Source: Opitutia bacterium UBA3151
GTDB lineage: Bacteria; Verrucomicrobiota; Verrucomicrobiia; Opitutales; Seribacteraceae
Length of the DNA stretch: 29,172 bases
Direction of reading: 5' to 3'
NCBI GenBank assembly: GCA_002364975.1
Contig: DEYT01000094.1
Location: 1,127 to 30,298 of the forward strand
Shown here: positions 22,977-29,172 of the stretch, piece by piece
Layout of the letters: every line of letters begins with the position of its first letter
Position numbering within the stretch: position 1 is the first letter of the stretch
Translations under genes and position numbers: made by a program
Notes under the pieces: model-generated
The model's database searches: none
What the model saw: the letters and a program-made list of their open reading frames with translations, nothing else
What the model was told of the DNA's origin: nothing

Positions 22977-24197
22977 CTACTCGCTCTTGTTGAAATTTAC
23001 ATATTCTTCGCTCAAGTCATTAGTCCAGATCTCAGCGTTTCCACCACCTAAATTTAGGTCAACGGTAATATTGAATGTTCTTTTCGAAACAATTTCCTTC
23101 CACTGTGACTTATTACTCTCAATCGGTTCTCCCTTTTGTAGCACAGGTACCTGATTGTAAAACATATCTATCTTTTCAAATTTCAAACCGACCTTGGCAT
23201 AACCAGCAGCATCGATCACCCTTCCCCAATTTGGATCTGAACCAAACCAAGAACTTTTAACCAATAAGGAATTTGAAATACAACGAGCGACTTTAGCGGC
23301 CTCTTCATTGGTATGAGTTCCACGGATACATATGGTGACAAGTTTTGTAACTTTTTCTCCATCTGAGACGCATTTCTTTGCCAAGCACTGACAAACGGCT
23401 TCTAATCCCTTATAAAAAGCTTCACTTAATTTTTTATCATCACCTGCAATTTCAACTCCCGAATTCCCGTTTGCCAATAAAATAACAGAGTCGTTTGTAC
23501 TCATGTCTCCATCAATAGTAATTCGGTTAAAGGACTGGTCGACAGCTTTCTTGAGAATATCCTTTAAGAAATCGTTTTCAGCAGCAGCATCGGTAGTTAT
23601 GAAAGCAAGCATTGTAGCCATGTTTGGTTCAATCATACCTGCACCCTTGACTACGCCTCCAATCGAAATTTCTCCCCGCCCAGTATTGATTGTAACAGAA
23701 CACGACTTGGTACAGGTATCGGATGTTAAAATGGCTTCTTGAAAAGCTTGGGCTCCATCAAACTCACCCAATATATCTTCCGAGGCATCTCGAATGCCGG
23801 CAGTTATTCTACTCATGGGTAGAGTTACTCCGATCCTGCCAGTGGAGCAGACCAGCACTTCATCTTCTCTGACTTTCAATTGCCTTGCGGTTTCCGTACC
23901 CATTTTTTTGGAATCTGCCAATCCTTGCTTGCCAGTACAAGCGTTGGCATTTCCACTATTTGCAATCACCGCATGAAATTTGGCATTTTTATTGAGTAGT
24001 AAAGATTGTGAATACAACACCGGTGCGGCTTTCACATCATTGGTGGTAAAAACTGCAGCTGCATTGCAAGGTTTGGAAGAGTAGACAATGCCTAAATCGA
24101 GTTTGCCATCTCGTTTTCCTTTGACATCACAATGAATTCCAGCACAGAAAAATCCCCTTGGCTCAGTTAAGCCGTCTCCATTTTCGAAAAACTTCAT
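22977..24197 (-). CDS. argJ: Glutamate N-acetyltransferase ArgJ
   Basis: Moves the acetyl group from N-acetylornithine to glutamate, recycling it, and in bifunctional forms also makes N-acetylglutamate from acetyl-CoA. The ATG at 24197 is chosen because it overlaps the argC stop as ATGA, giving 406 residues; the longer frame from 24230 would overlap argC by 37 bases. The self-cleavage site is in EPNMATMLAF, with nucleophile Thr195 in this numbering. Other family phrases: VIANSGNANACTG, VCSTGRIGVTLPM, GDMSTNDSVILLANG and SDPNWGRVIDAAGYA. Mono- or bifunctionality cannot be read off here. With ArgJ present, a separate ArgE is not needed. Confidence 0.95.
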   Translation of the reverse strand: MKFFENGDGLTEPRGFFCAGIHCDVKGKRDGKLDLGIVYSSKPCNAAAVFTTNDVKAAPVLYSQSLLLNKNAKFHAVIANSGNANACTGKQGLADSKKMGTETARQLKVREDEVLVCSTGRIGVTLPMSRITAGIRDASEDILGEFDGAQAFQEAILTSDTCTKSCSVTINTGRGEISIGGVVKGAGMIEPNMATMLAFITTDAAAENDFLKDILKKAVDQSFNRITIDGDMSTNDSVILLANGNSGVEIAGDDKKLSEAFYKGLEAVCQCLAKKCVSDGEKVTKLVTICIRGTHTNEEAAKVARCISNSLLVKSSWFGSDPNWGRVIDAAGYAKVGLKFEKIDMFYNQVPVLQKGEPIESNKSQWKEIVSKRTFNITVDLNLGGGNAEIWTNDLSEEYVNFNKSE

Positions 24198-25222
24198 AAC
24201 AATCCGGTATTCTCGGGATAACCCTGACAAATATTCATTGCCTGAATCGCTTGTCCTCCTGCCCCTTTGACTAAATTATCCTCCGCAGAGCAGAGGGTGA
24301 ATCTATTGGTTCTGGAATCATGATGCACCGCAATATCAATTCCATTGGTTCTAACTACATTTTTGATTTCAGGAAAGCTTTCATTTTCCAGTATTTTTAC
24401 AAATGCCCGGTCCCCATAGTATGCGTTCCAGCAGGCATGAATATCCTCTACTTTTACTTGATCTGCAGAGAGAGCAGAAATGGTGGTACAGATTCCACGA
24501 TTGATCGGAACAAGATGTGGGTGAAAGGAGAGGGTGATTTTCTGACCTTGGAATGCACTCAATTGTTCTTCGATTTCAGATAGGTGGCGATGCCTTGGCA
24601 AACCGTAGGCACAAGCATTCTCATTTCTTTCGCAAAACATAAGTTTTTCTGAAGGATTGCTGCCAGCTCCACTCACTCCACTCATCGAATTCGCAATGAT
24701 GTCATCCGCTCTGATCAATTTTTCTTTCAGTAAGGGGGCAAGAGGAAGGATGATGCTTGTTGGGTAACAGCCAGGCGATGCAAGTAGATGGGAAACATCC
24801 CAAGAGAGTGGATTCAATTCAGGAAGTGCGTATTGTGAGATCTTCAGCAATTCTGGAGCAGGATGGGGAGAATCGTAAAAACTCTGATAAACTTCAGGCG
24901 AGCGAATCCGGAAATCTGCAGATAAATCAATAACTTTTTTTCCTGAATCAAGAAGAGGTTTGGCAAAAGTAGCAGAAGTTCCATGGGGTAGGGCAAGAAA
25001 GAAAATTTCGATTTCTTCCTTTCCACAGAGTTCATCAATACTTGGATTTGAAAAAAGGAGATCCGTTCCTTTGCTTCTTAGATTAGGCATCTGGCTATGC
25101 AGTGATTGTCCGGCGAGTGTCCTCGAGGTTATCGTGGTCAGCTCGACCAAAGGGTGGTCCAAAAGCATAGATACTAATTCTCTGCCTGTGTAGCCTGATG
25201 CTCCTATGATTGAAACTTTCAT
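24194..25222 (-). CDS. argC: N-acetyl-gamma-glutamyl-phosphate reductase
   Basis: NADPH-dependent reduction of acetylglutamyl phosphate to the semialdehyde. 342 residues, the longer bacterial form. The Rossmann loop is SIIGASGYTGRELV at about 4-17, and the catalytic Cys152 is in LLASPGCYPTSI. GVSGAGSNPSEKL fits the branch. It is the first gene of the arg block, starting only 27 bases after the T-run of the rpsI terminator. The short AT-rich leader has -10-like hexamers but no good -35, so whether the block has its own promoter or depends on read-through is unclear. argJ overlaps its end by four bases. Confidence 0.96.
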   Translation of the reverse strand: MKVSIIGASGYTGRELVSMLLDHPLVELTTITSRTLAGQSLHSQMPNLRSKGTDLLFSNPSIDELCGKEEIEIFFLALPHGTSATFAKPLLDSGKKVIDLSADFRIRSPEVYQSFYDSPHPAPELLKISQYALPELNPLSWDVSHLLASPGCYPTSIILPLAPLLKEKLIRADDIIANSMSGVSGAGSNPSEKLMFCERNENACAYGLPRHRHLSEIEEQLSAFQGQKITLSFHPHLVPINRGICTTISALSADQVKVEDIHACWNAYYGDRAFVKILENESFPEIKNVVRTNGIDIAVHHDSRTNRFTLCSAEDNLVKGAGGQAIQAMNICQGYPENTGLL

Positions 25223-25248
25223 AATGAATGAATTATTATTTAAATTTT

Positions 25249-25283
25249 AAAAAAACAAACCCCCCGGTTGGTGTTCCGAGGGG
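25249..25283 (-). terminator. Intrinsic terminator after rpsI
   Basis: On the minus strand, CCCCTCGG (25283-25276) pairs with CCGGGGGG (25267-25260) as eight base pairs with one U-G, around an eight-base loop. It is followed by TTTGTTTTTTT (25259-25249). This is a classic Rho-independent terminator at the end of rplM-rpsI, 27 bases from the rpsI stop. In the plus direction the stem has a C-A mismatch and five Ts, but no plus-strand gene ends here. Confidence 0.85.
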
Positions 25284-25309
25284 TTTTTAAAAGATTAATA
25301 TGGTTAAAA

Positions 25310-25714
25310 TTATCTTTTGGAGAATTGGAACCTTTTCCTTGCCCCCGGTTGTCCTGTTTTCTTCCTCTCGATTTTTCTAGGATCTCGTCGGAGATGACCC
25401 GCTTTTTTTAGGGGTGACCTCAAGTTGCTATCCATTTTTTCTAAAGCTCTAGACAAACCATGTCGGATCGCACCGGCTTGCCCAGTACCACCACCACCAG
25501 TAACATTCACAGAAACATCAACCAATTTTGCCATGTCTACAGTGTTAAGCGGGCCCGATACCGTCTTTTTTTGCTGTTCTGTTTTGCAATAATCGGATAG
25601 CTCACGCTTGTTGATGGTAAAGGATCCAGTACCTTCTTTGATACGAACCCGGGCGGTGCTTGTTTTGCGACGACCGGTAGCAAGAAATTCTTTAGGGCTT
25701 GATTTGGCACTCAT
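25310..25714 (-). CDS. rpsI: 30S ribosomal protein uS9
   Basis: Small-subunit protein whose C-terminal tail reaches the P-site tRNA. 134 residues, near the usual 130. Signatures: ATGRRKTSTARVRI at the start, VNVTGGGGTGQAGAIRHGLSRAL in the middle, and the invariant end KRFQFSKR. The start is 4 bases after the rplM stop, the standard rplM-rpsI pair. It has no Shine-Dalgarno motif, so translational coupling with rplM is likely. A strong terminator follows. Confidence 0.97.
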   Translation of the reverse strand: MSAKSSPKEFLATGRRKTSTARVRIKEGTGSFTINKRELSDYCKTEQQKKTVSGPLNTVDMAKLVDVSVNVTGGGGTGQAGAIRHGLSRALEKMDSNLRSPLKKAGHLRRDPRKIERKKTGQPGARKRFQFSKR

Positions 25715-25718
25715 GATT

Positions 25719-26147
25719 TTAGGAAATTAAAGGGGTTGGTTTTTGAGCCCCGTGGGGATGATCTGTTCCACGATATACTTTAAGTTTTTTCAACATTTGG
25801 CTCGCTAGTTTGTTTTTGGGTAACATCCCACGAACCGCGTTCTGAATAATGAACTCTGGTCTTTTTAAGCGAAAATCAGCAACAGAGCGGTATTTTTCAT
25901 TACCCATGTAACCACTGTAAAACATGTACTTTTTCTGTTCCTCTTTAGATCCTGTGAGCTTTATTTTATCCGCATTCGTTACAATCACATAATCACCTGT
26001 ATCAACATGAGGAGTATAAAGGGGACTGTTTCTCCCCCGCAATGCGTTGGCAATCAGAACGGCGAGCCGTCCAAGTATATGGTCGGTTGCATCGACAATT
26101 TTCCAGTCGTGGGTAACAGTTTCAGGTTTTGCAAGAGTGGTCTTCAT
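25719..26147 (-). CDS. rplM: 50S ribosomal protein uL13
   Basis: Early-assembling large-subunit protein, 142 residues, the same length as in E. coli. Recognisable parts: WKIVDATDHILGRLAVLIANALRG (taken as the typical N-terminal helix region), PHVDTGDYVIVTNADKIKLTG, the YSGYMG loop and AVRGMLPKNKLA, then KVYRGTDHPHGAQKP. It leads the rplM-rpsI pair on the minus strand. The promoter candidate lies just upstream at 26168-26196. No Shine-Dalgarno motif is seen; the leader is rich in T and C. Identity is secure. Confidence 0.97.
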   Translation of the reverse strand: MKTTLAKPETVTHDWKIVDATDHILGRLAVLIANALRGRNSPLYTPHVDTGDYVIVTNADKIKLTGSKEEQKKYMFYSGYMGNEKYRSVADFRLKRPEFIIQNAVRGMLPKNKLASQMLKKLKVYRGTDHPHGAQKPTPLIS

Positions 26148-26167
26148 GAAAATACGAGAAAAGAAAG

Positions 26168-26196
26168 AAAATGACGGATATGCAGTCTTTCGTCAA
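26168..26196 (-). promoter_or_regulatory. Candidate promoter of rplM-rpsI
   Basis: On the minus strand TTGACG (26196-26191) is followed after 17 bases by CATTTT (26173-26168), about 20 bases before the rplM start. The -35 matches consensus at five of six positions; the -10 is weak. It is the best sigma-70-like pair in the 85-base gap between the BamE-like gene and rplM, but untested. Confidence 0.35.
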
Positions 26197-26232
26197 CTGA
26201 ACAATTCAAAAAAAGCGAACTGTAAATTGGCT

Positions 26233-26640
26233 CTAAAATTGACCCGTACCGAGATCAGATAGTGTCTGGTCGTAAAATTTCTGACCATAACCCATAACCC
26301 TATCAGTATTATCGAAAACCACGGGCATGTAATTTTGTTCCACTTCCTTATTTGCCAAGGATCCAGATTTTCCTCCTTTTTTGATTTTGTAGCGCCATAC
26401 ACTTCCCCAGTCATAACCTTCCATGTAATTTGCCACTCCAACCAGGTCAAATACTTGGCCTTTGGTCATACCAACGGATAATCCCATTAAGTTCGCTACA
26501 TTCTCGTCGACCTGTTCGTCACTCTTCGCGAAGGGACTCAAGTCCTTAGGACCACAACCAACCGCAAAAAAAGCAAACGAAAATGCAAGTACAGCACCTC
26601 GCAAGAAAGAAATGTTTCTCACCTTCATAGCATGTTCCAT
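26233..26640 (-). CDS. BamE/SmpA-like outer-membrane lipoprotein
   Basis: 135 residues as read from the ATG at 26640; the ATG at 26628 (MKVRNISFLRG) gives a cleaner signal peptide. The lipobox is FAVGC, Cys29 in the long form. The mature part has the SmpA/OmlA pattern: LSVGMTKGQVFDLVGVANY, a Trp-Arg-Tyr (VWRYK), then VVFDNTDRVMGYGQKFYD. In BamE this small fold helps the Bam machine insert outer-membrane proteins; many relatives have other jobs, so the name BamE is not claimed. An AGAGAGGG just before the long start is one of the few purine-rich runs near a start in this window. It lies between htpG and rplM on the same strand. Confidence 0.8.
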   Translation of the reverse strand: MEHAMKVRNISFLRGAVLAFSFAFFAVGCGPKDLSPFAKSDEQVDENVANLMGLSVGMTKGQVFDLVGVANYMEGYDWGSVWRYKIKKGGKSGSLANKEVEQNYMPVVFDNTDRVMGYGQKFYDQTLSDLGTGQF

Positions 26641-26710
26641 ACCCTCTCTTGGCGCTGTTGCGCAATATCTTTTTTTAGTAATCGATAATTTTATACCAAG
26701 ACCGATTGGA

Positions 26711-28576
26711 TTAGTTGGCAGTTATCTTTTCAAGTGCCTGATAACTTCGAGCAATCATTTCCCTTGGGTCATCCAGTAAGTTGGCAGAAGCCAAGGCGTT
26801 ATCAAGCAATTGATTGGCAACCAACTTCGCCGTAGGTTCGTCTTTATCTTTTAGTTCATAAAGACCCCGAATGATTGAATTCTTGGGATTAATCTGGAGC
26901 TTAACCGATGGCGCTGGCATTCCAGGCATTCCCCCTTCCGGACCTTGCATCATTTTCATGACCCGACGGGCAGATGCACCACCCATAGCATCCCCGCCAA
27001 CGATACAGACAGGACTATCAATAAGTCGATCTCCAGTCTCCACATCAGAAACCTTGTCAACTAAGGATTCCTTCAACCATTTGCAAAGAGCTTTGATTTC
27101 TTTTTTACCAAGGGATTCGCCTTCCTCATCTTGATCGATTTTTTCAAGTTTCACCTCATCGGAATCAGCCGAAAGAATTTTTTTCTCTTTGTACTCCCGA
27201 ATGGTCTGCATTACATATTCGTCTACGGGTTCAGTGCAAAGCAGTACTTCTAGACCACGAGCTTTCAACGCTTCTAAGTAAGGGCCTGCCTCAATAGATT
27301 CTCTACTTTTGCCAAATAAAAAAAGGATTTCTTCCTGATCGCTTGCCATGCGGTCCATATAGTTATCCAATCCTGTTAACTTTCCAGCGTCCAAAGCAGT
27401 AGACTCAAACCGAAGGAGTTTTGCCAAGTCTTCCTTGTAAGTAAAGTCTGTGGCTGCCCCTTCCTTGATCAGAACGCCAAACTCATTCCAAAATGCAAGG
27501 TATGTTTCTTCCTCCTTGTGAGATTGCTCATTCAAAAATCGAAGAAATCGCTTGGTCAGCACTTGGTTTAGTTTTCTCAATAATTCGCTGTCCTGCATCG
27601 TTTCCCTGGAGACATTGAGCGGGAGGTCGGAACTATCAACGACCCCTTTCAAAAAGCGCAACCATTCCGGAAAGAGGCTCTTGGGTTCTGCCTCAATCAG
27701 TACTTTTCGGCAGTGAAGTGCGACTTTATTTTCATTTCGAAAGAGCCCCATCTTTTCCATGTTTCTCTTGGGGACGAACAGAAGGGAATTTATCTCCAAA
27801 GGGGCGTCCGCACTAAAATGCATCCGCATGAGAGGTGCTTCGTAGTCATTACTCTGAAACTTGTAAAATTCTTCATATTCCTCATCGGTTATGTCTTTTT
27901 TAGAACGCATCCAAATGGCATCGACCGTGTTCACTTTTTCACCATTTAGTGAAACTGGAAACTGAACAAATGCAGAGTATTTTTTGATGATTTCCTTAAT
28001 TCTATCCTCCTTGGCAAACTCAGAAAAATCATCTTTTAAATTAATAATAATTTTGGCACCTCTTCTTTGCCCCTCAACTTCTTCAATTTGATAAGTTCCA
28101 CTGCCATCACTTTCCCAACAGTATCCAGATGCTTCTTTTTTCCAGTTTTTGGTGAAAACCTGAACTTTATCAGCGACCATAAAAACGCTGTAAAATCCGA
28201 CTCCAAATTTACCAATAAGAGCATCATTCTTTTCTCCATCTGATTTCAGGGCCTCAATGAAGTCCTTTGATCCAGAGTGGGCAATGGTACCAAGATTTTG
28301 GACCAGCTCTTCCTCATCCATTCCAATGCCAAAATCTTGAATGATTAATTGATTTTTGGTGTCATCTGTGGATACATTAATCTCCAGTTCCAAATTATCG
28401 TCACCCACTTCTTTCTCGGTGAGTTGAAGACGCCTTAACTTTTCGAGGGCATCTGATGCATTTGAAACGAGTTCCCTAACAAAGATTTCCTTATCTTTGT
28501 AAAGAGAATTAACTACGATATCGAGAACTTGCTTAGTCTCGGCTTGGAATTCATGTGAAGAAGGTTTGGTAGTCAT
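26711..28576 (-). CDS. htpG: Molecular chaperone HtpG (Hsp90)
   Basis: ATP-dependent cytoplasmic chaperone, 621 residues, close to the usual 624. The GHKL ATPase domain shows Glu35 and Asn39 in RELVSNASDALEKLR, the DFGIGM motif at 81-86, TIAHSGSKDF near 97-106 and GKFGVGFYSVF at 123-133. The middle domain carries VSRETMQDSELLRKLNQ, with the Arg that contacts the ATP phosphate. The C-terminal dimerisation part is present and ends without an MEEVD tail, as expected in bacteria. A heat-shock-like promoter candidate lies upstream. The J-domain gene upstream on the same strand hints at a chaperone group. Confidence 0.97.
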   Translation of the reverse strand: MTTKPSSHEFQAETKQVLDIVVNSLYKDKEIFVRELVSNASDALEKLRRLQLTEKEVGDDNLELEINVSTDDTKNQLIIQDFGIGMDEEELVQNLGTIAHSGSKDFIEALKSDGEKNDALIGKFGVGFYSVFMVADKVQVFTKNWKKEASGYCWESDGSGTYQIEEVEGQRRGAKIIINLKDDFSEFAKEDRIKEIIKKYSAFVQFPVSLNGEKVNTVDAIWMRSKKDITDEEYEEFYKFQSNDYEAPLMRMHFSADAPLEINSLLFVPKRNMEKMGLFRNENKVALHCRKVLIEAEPKSLFPEWLRFLKGVVDSSDLPLNVSRETMQDSELLRKLNQVLTKRFLRFLNEQSHKEEETYLAFWNEFGVLIKEGAATDFTYKEDLAKLLRFESTALDAGKLTGLDNYMDRMASDQEEILFLFGKSRESIEAGPYLEALKARGLEVLLCTEPVDEYVMQTIREYKEKKILSADSDEVKLEKIDQDEEGESLGKKEIKALCKWLKESLVDKVSDVETGDRLIDSPVCIVGGDAMGGASARRVMKMMQGPEGGMPGMPAPSVKLQINPKNSIIRGLYELKDKDEPTAKLVANQLLDNALASANLLDDPREMIARSYQALEKITAN

Positions 28577-28595
28577 AATTCAATAAAAAAGCTCA

Positions 28596-28626
28596 TCATG
28601 GTATTTAGTTATAGGTGGTCTTCAAG
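28596..28626 (-). promoter_or_regulatory. Candidate heat-shock-type promoter of htpG
   Basis: Minus-strand CTTGAA (28626-28621) is followed after 17 bases by TACCATGA (28603-28596). The E. coli sigma-32 consensus is CTTGAA and CCCCATNT, so the -35 matches exactly and the -10 matches at CCAT. A sigma-70-like TATAAC lies in between (28613-28608). Short repeats and one good hexamer make this suggestive only. No CIRCE-type inverted repeat was seen. Confidence 0.3.
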
Positions 28627-28659
28627 CACCAACTTTTTTCAAAGCGATAAAATTGAATC

Positions 28660-29172
28660 TTATTTCAAAGATTTAAATTTCTTTCTGAAATGTTCGTACG
28701 CCTCGTTTATTTCCTTGGCCTTTTTCTCTGCAACCTCACGAATTTCTGGACCCATTGCTCCAACTCGGTCTGGGTGATATTGGGCAATTTTCTTACGGTA
28801 AGATGCTTTTATTTTTTCGGAATCCTGCAAATCATCAATTTCCAGAATTTTACCAAAATGTAAATCCTCAAGGCTCGTAAAATCTATTTTTTCATTTTTT
28901 TTCTTTTCATCCGTCTCTCTTCTTACCTTTTTCTCTTCACCCTGACTGAGCTTTATTTTTTCATTGTTTTCTCCCTTGGATACTGGTGGTTCCTCTTTTT
29001 GCCAAGTTTTTGGTATTTGTGAGCTTGGAGTTTGCAAAGACAAAAGAAAGTCTAATTTCCAAATCATCCACCAACTAGCCAAAAAAGTGACCGCCCAAGA
29101 CAACTTAAGAAAAATTTCAGATAATTTGTTGGGAGACCATCCTGTTAAACTACGGAAATAAGATGAATCATG
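28660..29172 (-). CDS. Membrane-anchored J-domain protein (5' part cut off)
   Basis: The frame is open to the right edge, so the start lies outside the window; a TTG at 29103 is possible but the 23 codons before it (SLTGWSPNKLSEIFLK and others) read like protein. At least 170 residues are present. A hydrophobic segment (WAVTFLASWWMIW) lies near the start, then a long charged Lys/Glu linker. The C-terminal J domain (about 60 residues) has SYRKKIAQYHPDRVG with the HPD triad that stimulates DnaK ATPase, and ends EINEAYEHFRKKF. It lacks the G/F and zinc regions of DnaJ, so it is a type III J protein (DjlA-like in layout). It lies 83 bases upstream of htpG. Confidence 0.82.
   Translation of the reverse strand, partial: HDSSYFRSLTGWSPNKLSEIFLKLSWAVTFLASWWMIWKLDFLLSLQTPSSQIPKTWQKEEPPVSKGENNEKIKLSQGEEKKVRRETDEKKKNEKIDFTSLEDLHFGKILEIDDLQDSEKIKASYRKKIAQYHPDRVGAMGPEIREVAEKKAKEINEAYEHFRKKFKSLK

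Noticed and set aside
24198..24230. The longer argJ start at 24230.
   Set aside because: It would overlap argC by 37 bases; the ATG at 24197 forms a standard ATGA overlap and gives a normal ArgJ N-terminus.
26650..26678. A GCGC-TGTT-GCGC hairpin followed by a T-run on the plus strand.
   Set aside because: No plus-strand gene ends there, the stem is only four pairs, and in the direction of the local genes there is no T-run.
28577..28659. A CIRCE element before htpG.
   Set aside because: No TTAGCACTC and GAGTGCTAA inverted pair could be found; only a short GGTG/CACC dyad is present.

Overview
The window is a chromosomal segment of a Gram-negative, moderately AT-rich bacterium. Signal-peptide lipoproteins, a BamE/SmpA-like protein, an ExbB/MotA-type channel, and core genes such as infA, rplM, rpsI, htpG and nrdR support this. 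Gene style suggests Verrucomicrobiota, perhaps Opitutae: a FecR-like secreted protein, a FPFLS / SLLD pair of ExbD-like proteins next to an ExbB-like gene, and a near-complete lack of Shine-Dalgarno sequences. The phylum assignment is an inference from family resemblance; there is no rRNA in the window. I see no tRNA, rRNA, CRISPR array, transposon or prophage gene. No gene-free stretch exceeds about 200 bases.

Layout. 1-1415 (minus): the start of a secreted protein, a Mn-type superoxide dismutase and the tRNA adenosine deaminase tadA. 1571-3335 (plus): infA, cysK and dtd. 3469-7202 (plus): an envelope-looking cluster made of a lipoprotein, two membrane-anchored coiled-coil proteins, an acidic protein whose C-terminus may be frameshifted, and a GT2 glycosyltransferase. 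7216-8208 (minus): a Gfo/Idh/MocA oxidoreductase. 8286-12710 (plus): two lipoproteins, an ExbB/TolQ/MotA-like channel protein and two ExbD-like proteins. 12707-15975 (minus): pgi and ilvD. 16071-17153 (plus): pheA. 17160-25222 (minus): one compact unit argC-argJ-argB-argD-argF-argG-pabA-nrdR plus a small unknown gene. 25310-26147 (minus): rplM-rpsI, closed by a clear terminator. 26233-29172 (minus): a BamE-like lipoprotein, htpG and a membrane-anchored J-domain protein cut by the window edge.

Functionally, the arginine block encodes the route from glutamate to argininosuccinate: ArgJ recycles the acetyl group, ArgB, ArgC and ArgD build acetylornithine, then ArgF and ArgG act. argH is not here. 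IlvD, PheA, CysK and PabA add branched-chain, phenylalanine, cysteine and folate or tryptophan steps, so the window is mostly biosynthetic housekeeping.

The most interesting part is 8286-12710. It looks like a proton-driven stator with one ExbB-like subunit and two paralogous ExbD-like subunits. The two align without gaps through the membrane helix; one has Asp17 where the proton-carrying Asp is expected and the other has Ser17. A lipoprotein in this unit is a paralog of the lipoprotein that opens the coiled-coil cluster at 3469, so the two loci may serve one envelope machine. I do not recognise this as a described system.
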